Origin: Heligmosomoides polygyrus polygyrus
Lineage: Eukaryota; Nematoda; Chromadorea; Rhabditida; Heligmosomidae
Reading direction: 5' to 3'
NCBI GenBank assembly: GCA_947396885.1
Contig: OX377202.1
Span: 21,762,001 to 21,826,000 of the forward strand
Length of the DNA: 64,000 nt
The position numbers were made by a program, and so were the translations under genes. Every line of letters begins with the position of its first letter. The first letter of the stretch is position 1. This document shows positions 43,283 to 54,160 of the stretch, in pieces. The notes under the pieces are model-generated. The model was not told where the DNA came from. It saw nothing but the letters and a program-made list of their open reading frames with translations, and searched no databases.

Positions 43283-43613
43283 TGTTGTATACCTTTCTGC
43301 CTGGTATACAAATCTGCTGGGTCTCCTTCCTGCGACCCGTCTGCTCCAGAGCCACTTGCTGAGAGAGAGAAATGTAGAGATTTATTAAGGGAAAGATAAG
43401 GAGAACAATATCCACAACTGGGGAGTCGTGGACCCGACCTTAGCATGCCAAGACCTCCTGCTGCCGGCCTTTTATGCAGTCCGCTTCCCGCCTCGCCTGT
43501 TCGCGATCTACTTACTTGTTAACGGGAGACCACTCCTTGGGTGGTCATCGGCGTCCAACTTGCCGAACACGGACTCAGCCATCAGGTCAAACGTCTGGGT
43601 CACTGCCACAACA
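43283..43613 (-). repeat. 3' LTR
   Basis: Direct repeat of 48097-48427. It has a TATA-like cataaaagg (43470-43476 region) and a polyadenylation AATAAA at 43381-43386 on the minus strand. A short purine run (actagtggagg) precedes it internally and would serve as polypurine tract. Confidence 0.9.
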
Positions 43614-43715
43614 CCTCCACTAGTAGGAAAATAATTTAAACTGTTAAATACTTATCCTACTACAAAAATCAGAATTACAAATGGAATTTAGACAAATACA
43701 CTCAACAACAGAAAA

Positions 43716-45079
43716 CTACGCGGTGGGAGATCCATATCGTTGGTCTGGTCGTCTGATCCTCGTTGATCGGCGCAGAGGAGGTGGCGTTTGAGGAGAAGAA
43801 TGGCGTTCGCGATCCGTAGCATTGGTTGCATCGTTGTTGACGGGTTGAGAAAGAGGTACACCGCGACGTTGATCATCTTGTAGCTCGAGGACATCCAAAA
43901 GTGTCTTCAGTGCCGAATCGTCTTTAAGACTGTCATCTCCATCAAGGCGTGGGCGCATTTGATTCGCATGCTTCCGAATCACCTTTCCGTTTACCTCAAC
44001 TTCATAGTTCACGGCTCCAACACGCTCTTTCACCACGCCTTTCGTCCAGACAAAATGTGGTGCTTTCCACTGCTGTACAAATACCTTGGCACCAATTTTG
44101 AACTTCCGCGAAACAGTTCCGTGCTTCCTATTGAACTGTTCTTCCATTGTCTCTCGCCTTTCTCTTGCGCGAGGATCTTCTGATTCCCGCTTCAGCGGTA
44201 TCAACAAGCTTAGCCGCGTCCGAATTTTCCTCCCCAAGAACACTTCTGCGGGAGTCTTCTCGTTCAATGCTGAATTTGGTGTCGTCCTATACGCCTCTAG
44301 CACTACGTTCAACGTTTCCTCCGTAGGTCTCTCCTCCCCTCTAAGCTTTTTGATACCTCGTTTCAGAGTATCAACAAAGCGTTCCGCCTGCCCATTCGAC
44401 TGCGGATGAAAAGGGGGAGTTCTAATGTGCGCAATTCCTCCTTCTTCGCACATACTCTTGAACTGATCTGACACGAATTGTGTACCATTGTCACTCACAA
44501 TGGTTTGCGGTAGTCCATATCGCGCAAACATGCTCTTCAAAACCTTCACGGTTTCTATCGCCGAGATGTTTCTCATCTCTACCATCTCTGACCACTTACT
44601 GAAAGCATCGACTATTACCATGTAGTAATATCCATACATCGGTCCAGCGAAGTCGACGTGTATTCGTTCCCATACCCGAGTTGGGGTTGGCCAAGTCTCT
44701 AAAGCACTTTGATAGGAGACTTCGCATTCTCCTGGCACTTTGAACAATTTTTTACTACGTCATCACAATCCTTATCAACGCTCGGCCAATACACATAGCT
44801 TCTTGCCAACTTCTTCATCCTCACAATCCCAGGATGTCCTACGTGTAGTTCTTTCAAGACTTTCGGCTGTAGTTCCCGAGGAATTACAACTCTTTCTCCA
44901 GTCATAAGGCACTTCCCTACAACTGACAGTGTCTCCCTTCGGTTGTAAAACGAAACCAGCTCGGAATTTCCTTTGGACCATCTTCCTGTTCTCACACATG
45001 ACTTGACCTTTTTGAGCATTGGATCCCTTTCCGTACACGTCTTTACGTGCTCATGAGTGACAGGCACTTCCTGATGCAA
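43716..45079 (-). pseudogene. gypsy integrase, split by a frameshift
   Basis: The first part (44699-45079) holds the HHCC zinc-binding domain: LHVGHPGIVRMKKLARSYVY then WPSVDKDCDD and CSKCQENAKSP. A frame change near 44705 leads into 43716-44747, starting at SALETWPTPTRVW and HVDFAGP. The core has all three catalytic residues (D of HVDFAGP, D of VSDNGTQF, E of NGQAERF) with exactly 35 residues between the second D and E, so the site itself is intact. A C-terminal part with FKIGAKVFVQQW and a proline/arginine-rich end (RRSTRIRRP) follows. A second frame change separates this ORF from the RT/RNase H ORF. Two one-base shifts make the polyprotein non-functional unless they are sequence errors. 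Confidence 0.85.
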
Positions 45080-47202
45080 TCCTTCAACAACAGAGACACA
45101 TCGCTTTCTACAGCAGCGATCACAATGTCTTCTTCTTCATAACGATGTCTTTGGATCAATCTTGACAAGCCATCTGCTTGACCGAACTTCGCTGTGTTTA
45201 CATACTCTATGTCAAAATCATATCCAAGCAAAGTTATCGCCCATCTCATAAGTCGATTCGCTGAGTAAACCGGAACTCCTTTCTTGTCACCGAAAATGGC
45301 TGACAACGGCTTGTGGTCTGTCAAAAGCAGAAACTTCCTGCCGAACACATGCTTGTGGAACTTCTTGACAGCGAACACAAGCGCAAGCGCTTCCTTTTCG
45401 ATCTGCGAGTAGTTCTTCTCAGCGCTTGTTAGTGATCGAGAAACGTGTGCAATAGGCTTCTCAGAACCATCTGAGTACCTATGCGAAATGACACCTCCGA
45501 TGCCATATTCGCGTGCATCCGCCGCAACGACAATCTTCTGCCTAGGATCGTAGTGAGCGAGATTCAGTTCACTAGAGAGTGCTGCCTTCAGGTCACAAAA
45601 CGCTTTATGGTGCCGCGATGTCCACTCCCACTTGACATCCTTCTTCAACAAAACATCTAGCGGTCCTCGTAATTCCTTTATCGTTGGCATGAATGCGGAA
45701 TAATATGTAACCATGCCCAGGAATGCTCTCAGTTGGCTGACATTCGTCGGTTCCACCATATTCTTGATAGCTTCCACCTTATCCGAGTTTGGCCTTCTAC
45801 CGTTTTTGTCTACGTTAAAACCAAGATATCGTATCTCTGGCTTGGAGAACGCACACTTCTCCAGGCGTACTTTCAATCCGTAATCCGCGATTCTTCCGAA
45901 CAACGCAAACAAGTGTTCCCTGTGTTCCTGCTCCGTTCTACCACACACAAGGATATCGTCCAGATAAGGCGTTACTCCTCTCAGACCTGATACCATCTCA
46001 TTCATTATCTGCTGGAAGGTTCCAGGCGCAGTCTTTATCCCGAACGGTAAGCGATTGTACTGAAACAATCCTCTGTGCGTGTTGATCACCACCATCTTCT
46101 TCGCATCTTCAGATAACTCTATCTGCAAATAGGCATCTGACAGATCTATCTGCGAGAACACCGTTCCTCCATTTAACGACGCAAAGATATCCTCTGGCAC
46201 TGGCAAAGGATAATCGAAAGACTGCAATGCTTTGTTAAGACCCGTTGAGAAATCTGCACAAACTCTCGACTTCCCATTCTGCTTCTTTACGCATACTATT
46301 GGTGCAGCCCATTCACTGTGGCTCACCGGGGCTATCACACCCATTTGCAGAAGTCTATCGAGTTCTTTGTCGACGGACTCTACTGCAGCATGCGCTACTG
46401 GTCTGCAAACTCGAAAAACTGGACGAGCATTCTGCACAAGCTGTAGTTCAGCTTTCTCCTTTCTGCAGAGTCCCAGACCCTCTTCAAAAACACTAGGAAA
46501 GGTCTTCTTCAATTCCTCTCCCAGATCGGAGTCCTTCACTTTCACTTGCGCTACCATCATCTTCATATGGTACATCATCTCATTTTTCTGGATCCACTCT
46601 AGCCCCATGAGGGAGCTGAAGGGCGTTACATACGCGTAGCCTTCCGCTCTACGGCCCTTCATCTTGAATTCACACCACAATTTCCCATGTATCTTCATGG
46701 AACTTCCACTGGCGTTTTTCACAACGACATTTGTCCTCTCAAGCCTTGGAGCTCCCATCTGCCTCCAGACATCTTCATTTAGCAGGGTTATGTCCGAGCC
46801 AGTGTCGAGTAAGAACTCCACTCGGTGTCTGTTTACCACTGCCTCCACATACATGCAAGTCGAATTGACATCAGCAGCGGCATTCGCTATGATCACTCTA
46901 ACGTGCCTTTTAGAGCCTTGCTTAGTTCCCTTACTACTGTCTTTACTGCGACGTCTTGCATCTGTGCCACTCTTGCGAGCACCATTTCCTCGGAAGACGG
47001 TATCGCAGTATTTCTCCTTATGTCCAGTCTCCTTACACTTCTTGCAAAACCAGGGCTTCAACTTACACTGCCTCGCATAATGCTGTCCTTCACAATTCCA
47101 GCAAACCACCGGCTTCTTTTCAACCTTATAAGTTTCCTCTACAACTTTCACGTTGCCAGCAATAGTGTCACGTCCCTCTTCAGACTCAAGAACTTCTCGC
47201 AT
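45043..47202 (-). CDS. gypsy nucleocapsid-protease-RT-RNase H polyprotein segment
   Basis: This 719-residue frame overlaps the end of gag in a different frame, as expected for frameshift expression. In order: two zinc knuckles (CWNCEGQHYARQC, with one residue fewer than canonical, and CKKCKETGHKEKYC, residues about 34-66); protease LLDTGSDITLL (about 130-141); RT with WAAPIVCVKKQNGKSRVCAD, DLSDAYLQIEL and catalytic TPYLDDILV (about 408-416); and RNase H-like domain beginning VVAADAREYGIGGVI with KNYSQIEKEALALVFAV and LLTDHKPL. The ORF ends by frameshift at 45043 instead of running into integrase. Confidence 0.9.
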   Translation of the reverse strand: MREVLESEEGRDTIAGNVKVVEETYKVEKKPVVCWNCEGQHYARQCKLKPWFCKKCKETGHKEKYCDTVFRGNGARKSGTDARRRSKDSSKGTKQGSKRHVRVIIANAAADVNSTCMYVEAVVNRHRVEFLLDTGSDITLLNEDVWRQMGAPRLERTNVVVKNASGSSMKIHGKLWCEFKMKGRRAEGYAYVTPFSSLMGLEWIQKNEMMYHMKMMVAQVKVKDSDLGEELKKTFPSVFEEGLGLCRKEKAELQLVQNARPVFRVCRPVAHAAVESVDKELDRLLQMGVIAPVSHSEWAAPIVCVKKQNGKSRVCADFSTGLNKALQSFDYPLPVPEDIFASLNGGTVFSQIDLSDAYLQIELSEDAKKMVVINTHRGLFQYNRLPFGIKTAPGTFQQIMNEMVSGLRGVTPYLDDILVCGRTEQEHREHLFALFGRIADYGLKVRLEKCAFSKPEIRYLGFNVDKNGRRPNSDKVEAIKNMVEPTNVSQLRAFLGMVTYYSAFMPTIKELRGPLDVLLKKDVKWEWTSRHHKAFCDLKAALSSELNLAHYDPRQKIVVAADAREYGIGGVISHRYSDGSEKPIAHVSRSLTSAEKNYSQIEKEALALVFAVKKFHKHVFGRKFLLLTDHKPLSAIFGDKKGVPVYSANRLMRWAITLLGYDFDIEYVNTAKFGQADGLSRLIQRHRYEEEDIVIAAVESDVSLLLKDCIRKCLSLMST

Positions 47203-48071
47203 TCCTTGTGCAGCTCCTGGAGTGACACTTTCCTTCCTTCGTTGTACTCTCTGTCTAGCACTGCAATGAGCTGTTGCCTTATTTCAGCCACTTTCTGGGA
47301 TTTCAGACCGAAAATCCATAGCAAACATTTAATTCCATCAGAATCCAGCTCATGGATTTTCGCCTTCTCGCAGAATTCGTTTACTCTATCCGTGTAGGTG
47401 AGGTAGTCTTCGGAGTCACTCTTCTTCAACTTCAAACATTGGTACCTCGTGGTGAACTCTGATGTTTTGAAGTCAAACAGCTGCTTCAGTGTAAGCAATG
47501 TTTCATCAAAACCAATCTGAGACACCTCTCGTGGCAGTACATGCCTCTGGTACTTCTCAAATGTGGTTGAGTCTAACTTTTCACAAAGCAGTCTGACTCT
47601 GGCACTCTCCGGTAGTTGCCTTGCATCGTCAACCAGCACCTCCTTGTACCTTGAATACCACCTGGTAAAGCTCATATCCGTCTCTGGATCGAATACGAAT
47701 CTCTCGAGCCGATTGCTCAATGCCGACATCACGCTGGGAACGGATACTTCTTTGGGTTCCGTCTTTACTCTACTCGTCCCTACCATTTGACTCATAACCA
47801 TGGCAATCATATCCTTTTTCTGCTTTTCCGCTATCTTCCTCTGCTCCTCCATGAGCTCTTTAAACATTGTCATCACCAGCTGAGGATCCATGGTTTCTCT
47901 TCCAACTCCAATCGCAGAACCTTTCGATCCACTCGGTTTCTCTCCAACTAGCCACTTACAGGCTACACGCGCTCTCTCTTCCAGAACAACAATCAGTGTT
48001 GTTCGCAACAAGGCCACCTGGAGCTCTTCCTTCTTGAGCTCGAGACAATGTCGCACCTTCCTTTGCGACAT
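47148..48071 (-). CDS. gypsy gag
   Basis: The open frame extends back into the LTR to 48260, but the first ATG inside the internal region is at 48071 (MSQRKVRHCLELKK); a second candidate is the later MDPQLVMTMFKELMEEQRKI. The protein has an N-terminal coiled-coil segment (MEEQRKIAEKQKKDMI), then a gag capsid-like region (FVFDPETDMSFTRWYSRYKE, LPESARVRLLCEKL, DYLTYTDRVNEFCEKAKIHE) and ends ECEKFLSLKRDVTLLLAT. The zinc knuckles are in the overlapping pol frame. Packages element RNA in cytoplasmic particles, by family knowledge. Confidence 0.8.
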   Translation of the reverse strand: MSQRKVRHCLELKKEELQVALLRTTLIVVLEERARVACKWLVGEKPSGSKGSAIGVGRETMDPQLVMTMFKELMEEQRKIAEKQKKDMIAMVMSQMVGTSRVKTEPKEVSVPSVMSALSNRLERFVFDPETDMSFTRWYSRYKEVLVDDARQLPESARVRLLCEKLDSTTFEKYQRHVLPREVSQIGFDETLLTLKQLFDFKTSEFTTRYQCLKLKKSDSEDYLTYTDRVNEFCEKAKIHELDSDGIKCLLWIFGLKSQKVAEIRQQLIAVLDREYNEGRKVSLQELHKECEKFLSLKRDVTLLLAT

Positions 48072-48096
48072 GTGGCTTCCTACTCCTGATCGCCAT

Positions 48097-48427
48097 TGTT
48101 GTATACCTCTCTGTCTGGTATACAAATCTGCTGGGTCTCCTTCCTGCGACCCGTCTGCTCCAGAGCCACTTGGTGAGAGAGAGAAATGTAGAGATTTATT
48201 AAGGGGAAGATAAGGAGAACAATATCCACAACTGGGGAGTCGTGAACCCGACCTTAGCATGCAAAGGCCTCCTGCTGCCGGCCTTTTATGCAGTCCGCTT
48301 CCCGCCTCGCCTGTTCGCGATCTACTTACTTATTAGCGGGAGACCACTCCTTGGGTGGTCATCGGCGTCCAACTTGCCGAACACGGACTCAGCCATCAGG
48401 TCAAACGTCTGGGGCACTGCCACAACA
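48097..48427 (-). repeat. 5' LTR (promoter)
   Basis: Identical in length and nearly in sequence to 43283-43613. Minus-strand TATA-like box opposite 48284-48290 and AATAAA opposite 48195-48200. Confidence 0.9.
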
Positions 48428-48439
48428 AAAGAGAAGGAG

Positions 48440-49100
48440 GTGTCAAAATTGCTCACCCTTGTCGAACTGGCAGTGCTCCATTTTGATGGCCTAAAAATTT
48501 GCAAAACTTCTAGTGCCATATTAACCGTCATATAAAATTGAGCAAAACAGACTGAACAAAGAGAAGGAGATGTAGGTGAAGATGATTTTTCTCTTTTTGG
48601 AATTTTGTTGACATTCGATAGATATTAGCATGAGCCTATAAACGCGACATAAATTCTTATTGAACAGGACATCCTCTTCCAAACGACATATAGCACCAAG
48701 CAAAAAAGTCCACCCCAGAGCAGGAGCTGTCGGTAAAATTTTGGACGGAAAAGTCGGAAGTCCCAATTGGATGACCTAAAAATCAATAAAGGACAAATGA
48801 GCAAATAGGACCAACACGTATTCTTGTGGTACAGAAAATTGTCTTCCAAATGCTCTAAAAAGCTGCGCAAAAAATTCCAAACCTAAGCGAGAGAGGCAAT
48901 TGCGGATATGGCTACTTTTTCACTTTTCACTTTGACGACCTAAAAATTGACAAAATTCGGGATGAAAAAGAAATTCAACATGTTCTGATAGAGCAAATCA
49001 TTCTTTCGAATGCTGTATAGCGCTATGCAGGAAACCTCCGGTGCAATTCATAATGAATTGTTGAGGAAACAGTGGAGGCTTATGGGACAACCTAATAAAT
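48440..49100 (-). repeat. right long terminal inverted repeat of the foldback DNA transposon
   Basis: Inverted partner of 42245-42945, ending with the terminal ggcttatgggacaaccta at about 49080-49097. Divergence between arms is moderate, with small indels. Confidence 0.8.
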
Positions 49101-49484
49101 AAACCTTGAATGAAGGGCATTAAGGAGATGAAGGAAGATTAGCAGAAAAGTAGAATGGATACAACAACTCGCAGCAGTAGCATGGAAAGCGCAACGTGGT
49201 TCAACGAGGAGATCCACCAAGGGGAAGGGAGTGAATTAGAAGAAAACGGGAATGGTTGTCAGATAAGGAGTAGTTATGGTGAAGGAGGAAAGTTATGAAG
49301 AGGTAGGCCTCCACGCCGAACCACCAAACGACCTCCAGTCCGCCACCACGAGCACAAACGGTTAGGGAGTATACATATATTTTATGTAATAATATTTAGA
49401 ATGTGAGAAAATTAATGAACCGATGAAAACAACACTAATCAAAGCTTAATAAATTTTTCAAGCCATTTAAAAAATGATGAACTA
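49101..49484. other. no gene recognised
   Basis: Nothing supported. Confidence 0.4.
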
Positions 49485-49855
49485 CTTTAAAAAATTTATT
49501 ATGTTAGGTACTAATCGAAGCATTTTTCGTCGTCCGTTCTGTACGGTTACGTTGAGGTAGTCCATTTTGATGACGAGGAATGGTCCATCGAATCGTGTCG
49601 ACAGTTTGTTGGTGCCGTTTTTGCGTACGAAGATTTCATCTCCAGTCTCGTATGTATTAGGGGAGGTTCTATTCCGAAGGTCGTAATGATGTTAATGCTG
49701 CTGTTCAGCTTTTGCAACGTTGTTGCTCGTTTCCATCCAAACGTCTTGAAGTAAACCGGTTAGCTGATTTGCGCAGTCCTGCTCGCTGATGAAGTTTCTT
49801 GGTGGCAGTCGCAAGGCAAGGTGAAATACGTTGTCGAATCGTTGTCGAATCGTTT
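49485..49855 (-). pseudogene. LTR-retrotransposon integrase C-terminal fragment
   Basis: The minus-strand frame reads RFDNVFHLALRLPPRNFISE, DVWMETSNNVAKAEQQ, one stop, then LRNRTSPNTYETGDEIFVRK, NKLSTRFDGPFLVIKMD and YLNVTVQNGRRKMLRLV. The GDEIFVRK...KL...FDGPFLVI pattern is the DNA-binding C-terminal part of gypsy-type integrases. Its sequence differs from the gypsy element at 43.3-48.4 kb, so this is another family. Confidence 0.65.
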
Positions 49856-50039
49856 AACGAGTCCTTTATTTGAATCTTAGTGTGACCTAGATCATATTTA
49901 TATTGGATAAATTTGTTTTATAAATACACTTAAATAACAAGAAATTGAAAAAAGTTACTGTCATAACCTGACTCATACACTTGCCTTTTAGTATGCATAA
50001 GTCTATTTAGTTGTTGTCATGAATAATACCCAGGTTAAT

Positions 50040-50345
50040 ACATTATTTTAGACGTTAATAAGTTTGATATAAATATCATTAGTGCTAATGTTATGGACAG
50101 CTAAAATGTCGTCATGTAACGAAACGGGAATGAACAGGTAGGGATTAGGATGGGTAATAGAGTAAACACATTCGAAATATGTGAGAGTTAGATCAGCCAA
50201 AAGAGGACTTGCATGACTACCCTGTGGTACTCCCACTTTTTGAATAAACAAATGATCGGAGAATTTACAGCAGCTGTTACTAAGAAGATATTCAATGAAA
50301 TGAATTATATCGTGTGTGGTGTAATATTTATAGTTTTTATTTCCT
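50040..50345 (-). pseudogene. Penelope-like reverse transcriptase fragment
   Basis: The frame reads TTHDIIHFIEYLLSNSCCKF, then IQKVGVPQGSHASPLLADLT, then VSLHDDILAVHN. It aligns by eye with the element at 21.7-22.5 kb (EDLMFFTEYLLKNS, EGVPQGSNCSPLLADL, YMDDILIIHN). The catalytic YMDD position reads LHDD. Only the palm remains. Confidence 0.7.
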
Positions 50346-51918
50346 ATAGAGTTACTGTAAAATGCTCTATCTCAAAGAATGAAAGCTGACAAAAATATAA
50401 AATCACTGGCATTTTTAAGTCACAGAGATGTTCTCTTAGTGTTCTTAGGTGTACTGAGCATGTGGCCTTTAGCAACGCTATATCCGGATTTAGCGCTCCA
50501 GAAGTGTTTAGCGTCCAAGTTTCAGTACTGACTTATTGTTAGTAACATATTCCTAGATCATGGTTTGAATTTCACCGCGCATACTTTACTGTGCTCATCT
50601 CATCAGCAGTGAGATCCTCGGTTTTCCATCTCAATTTTGCTGTATCTTAATTGGCTAGAATAGTTAGAAGATCGAAAGGAAATTTCCGTTCTTCTAACAC
50701 TGCAATATACGAGAGCCAACATTGTCATCGATCACCCCAAAATGCTAAGTTTATTCTAAAATCTTCACTGAGGAGGCTGTTAACTGAGGTACGTGGCTTT
50801 TCTTTGAAGTTAGGAAACTTTAGGAACATAGAGGACATTGTCCAATTTCTATCCGAATACGGCATTTTCCAGGGGTCAGATTATTGGGTGAATCGGATAA
50901 CGACAATATTGCCAAGACTTGATATTTGACTTGATAAGGAGAAATTCGCCGCCCACTGGATAGCTGGATAATGCGAATGGGATATGGAGGACCGGATATC
51001 CGAAAATTATTCATGTGTATCCATTGTATAGTGGGCACCATAGAAACATGCGTTTTATATCAGCAAAAAAAGCGAAGCGAATTGAACGCGCAGCTTAGTT
51101 CATTAGTTTGAAGATTGAAATTGTAGGTATAGGATAATTATGCCCGTGTTTGCTGTCCACAAGCTTTAACTTCTATTTATTTTTTGTCAGTTTTCGAAAT
51201 CCAGGCCCAGGTGTACAAGCACAACAGGGTTATTTTCATTCTTGCAGAAACATAGCTATTTAAAAATAGATGCGTTGTGCACCAGAAGTGTGAGCAGAGT
51301 TCAAGAATGTATTGCACTGCTGTTAGAAAGCTGCTAGGGGGATTAAGCGCTTATATGCAATCGGAGAAACTCGAGCATTTGAATGAATAACAAAATTGCC
51401 CCATACACTCAGCTAAGGCGTCACATTTCTGGGTATTGAAGATGACTGAAAGCGTATGCATAGCTGAGTATTTGTTCTAAATTTCGAATTTATGGAATCA
51501 CTGAATGTTACAAAGTTCAGCCTTCCACTGCGCTTCTTAAAAACTAGGATTAGTGAGCCGCAAATCATCATCAAAGCACATCTCTTAGATCCGCCAGACG
51601 AAAGCCCATAACTTTGTAACCGGTGCGGCAGAGGGCAGGACATATCGCAAATCAGGGCCATGCAAAAACAGCTTTTCTAGAATTTGTTGCCTCTCGACCA
51701 CACAGTTTTTCGCTCATAAAATTAATTAACTAGTATTGCGTTGGAGAAGGTGTGCTAACTCAAATGGTGCATATTTCGTCTGAATCCGTTGAAGACTGTT
51801 ATGAGTTATGAAATGTTGTTTGCTTGATGTGGACCATTCAAAAGCGCGAGAACTTTACGCCCCACCTAACATAGCCAACCCCAAGGATTTCCCAGAAAAA
51901 ATTTCGCTATGCACTCTA
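50346..51918. other. no gene recognised
   Basis: Short ORFs only (92 residues at 50651-50929, 82 at 51413-51661) without domains. Confidence 0.4.
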
Positions 51919-51948
51919 TCAGGGTGAGCCCAAAGTAATGAGACAAAT
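51919..51948 (-). repeat. probable mariner terminal inverted repeat
   Basis: The motif tcagggtgagcccaaagtaatgagac, on the outer side of the transposase 3' end, has the form of many mariner termini. The matching 5' terminus was not found. Confidence 0.45.
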
Positions 51949-51989
51949 TCAGCAAATTTCTTTATCTCTTTATAAATTACAAAATTTTT

Positions 51990-52700
51990 TCAATTGCGAC
52001 TCAACGGGTGCTGAGGAATGTATTCGCCATTAAGGTCAATGACCTTGCTGCCATCGACCAGTGCTTCCTGATCCCAGAACTGATTAGGCCTGGTGTTGAT
52101 CAACTGCTCGACATGGCTGTCAAGGACTACTTGGGTTTTTGTGTCCCTTCCGACCAGGAAGTCCCTTAGGCCCAAGAAGTGGTGGTAGTCGCATGGAGAG
52201 ATGTCCGGCGAATACGGTGGGTGAGGCATGTGAACGTAGTCCAGCTGGCCAAGCTTATCCGTGGTCACTTGTTCCAGATGGGTTGCGGCGTTGTCGAAGA
52301 GGAGGACCTTCTTGAAGCGCTGAGACCGAATAGGTGCGAGCCACCGGGCCATCTCTTCAATTTCGTTCACCATGGCCTTGGAGTCCATCATCGTGCTTTT
52401 GGAAAACAGCTTCCAGTATACCAGTCCATGGGCGCAGACTCAAAAGCTCAGAAGGTGCTTCTCGCCGTGAACATCCCGCCGAACAAAGGTCGGTAATAGG
52501 TCATCGGACTTCATCCAGACTCGCTGCTTAGCAGGATTGAAGTAGAAGACGTACTTCTCATCTTGCGTGAATATGGAGTCCAGGTTGCTCGGGGTTGGAA
52601 ATTGGGCGAGATTTGCGCGACACAGGTCGAATCGTCAGACTGGGATTTCGGCATGAGACAGAATGGGGTTTTGGCATGCTTCTGGAAAGGGCGAAAGTGC
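51990..52700 (-). pseudogene. mariner transposase, C-terminal two thirds with intact DD34D spacing
   Basis: Upstream frame: ICRANLAQFPTPSNLDSIFT, then QDEKYVFYFNPAKQRVWMKS (first catalytic D in the DEK motif) and LLPTFVRRDVHGEKHLLSF. After an internal stop the ORF 51990-52391 gives KVLLFDNAATHLEQVTTDKL and YVHMPHPPYSPDISPCDYHH, with exactly 34 residues between the D of FDNA and the D of CDYH, the mariner DD34D signature. The N-terminal DNA-binding domain is unrecognisable. It ends VIDLNGEYIPQH. Confidence 0.85.
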
Positions 52701-53569
52701 TCACTTCTCAGGTGGCCTTCAGCAAGTAGCAAAAAAAAACATACAAATACGAGAAGCACGAAACCGGACTCCAGTCACGAAATATTTGGGCACGGCATGG
52801 AAAGTCATTCATTACCGTTGGCCCCTATTAAAGTTACGCAGGAAGAGGTTTAATTCTGCTTCCGCTACTTCGGGACAAAGCTGCCAGCTCTGGAAGCGTG
52901 GAACAGACACAAATACAAATGGAATAGCTAATATCACTGGGAGTTCTCAAGCTCGAAAACCGTCGCAGCTATTACCTTAAACACTGGCACGCCTAATTCC
53001 TTCGGCGCACCAAAATCCAAAGTCCAAATACATGGCTGCAATCAAGCAATCACGCAGCGTCAAAGAAGCCATACGAAGGAAAAATCTAACTTCGAGAATC
53101 GACGCTTCAGTCCTCTCAGCTGGATAACAGGTTATAGAAAAACCAGACGTTAAGCGGACTAGGGGCCGCCAAACGTCTGGTTGGGGGCTTTGCCCCAAAA
53201 CCCCTAGAATAGAACAGTCCTCCTCCATTCTTCTTCAGGCTTTCTTACTTTTAACAGTAAAAATGGTTCTATTATATAGATTAGTGCAGCAGGATATGGC
53301 GAGCAGAATCTTCACTGTTCCTATGAACCACCCTCAATCGCAGGCACCCGTTCTCTTCGTGGCGAGAAACAAATCATGAGAGTCCCAATCCGAGGTGCTT
53401 AGTCTGCAAAGGAATAATTAAAATTAATCGGTATTGGTCGACAGGTCGACAACGTTTACTGCCCGACGGCAGTAATACTCATCCGAATCCAATAATCACC
53501 ATCTCTACTTCTTCCCCTCCTCTCCCGCTAATACTTCCTTACCTATGTGCTGGCGTGAGCGATGGTTAG
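52701..53569. other. no gene recognised
   Basis: Contains the remainder of the mariner copy if it was complete. No readable helix-turn-helix was seen. Confidence 0.4.
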
Positions 53570-54160
53570 TCAAGCACCCACATGTAACAATGAGTCACGG
53601 TTCACGTGTCACGACGTTGCCACGGCGTCTATGACACTCCTTCTGTACCCCGACACACGCGCCACGACTTCTATGACGCGTCTTCAGAAATCTGACGCAC
53701 ATTGGACGATAGTGAGGGAAAATACTGGTCTCCCCTTATCCCCCCCCCCTCTCCAGTGTTCCCTCTTTGCTGATTCCCTCTTCACTGGTCCCTTTCCTAT
53801 TGGTTCCCCTTACTTGAAATCCCTACGCAAGTTGGACGTCTGCAGTACGTCTTCTGAATCCTGACGCAAGTTGAACGACATCATCAGCACGTCGTCTGAA
53901 TCCCATCGCACGTTGGACGAGGTCTTTTGCACGTATTCAGAATCCCAACGTTGGATTACATCTGCAGCACGTCTTCTGAATCCTGGCGCAAGCTGAACGA
54001 CATCATCAACACGTCATCTGAATCCCATCGCACGTTGGACGACGTCTTTTGCACTTATTCAGAATCCCAACGTTCGATGACATCTGCAGCACGTCTTCTC
54101 AATCCCGACGCAGTTTGGTACGACGTCTGCGGCACGTCTTCTGACTCCCGGCACAGACAC
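53570..54160 (+). repeat. minisatellite with a 39-bp unit
   Basis: From about 53820 to 54150, 39-bp units built on gcacgtcttctgaatcc and gttggacgacgtc repeat about eight times in a higher-order pattern of about 117 bp. Because 39 is divisible by 3, the plus frame stays open (STSSESWRKLNDIINTSSES type). More diverged units occur from 53590. Confidence 0.75.

Larger units (their letters stand above)
43283..48427 (-). mobile_element. gypsy-type LTR retrotransposon
   Basis: Both LTRs are 331 bp (43283-43613 and 48097-48427), begin TGTTGTGG and end ATACAACA on the minus strand, and differ at only a handful of positions, so the insertion is fairly recent. The internal order gag, protease, RT, RNase H, integrase is that of the gypsy (Metaviridae) group. 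Flanks are aaaac (left) and aaaga (right), a poor 5-bp match. The putative primer-binding site TGGCGATCAGGAG starts 1-2 nt after the 5' LTR. The element sits in the loop of the long-TIR transposon 42245-49100. Confidence 0.9.

Noticed and set aside
45733..47397. Several plus-strand ORFs of 69-190 residues
   Set aside because: Shadows of the minus-strand gypsy gag-pol frames, which carry the recognisable motifs.
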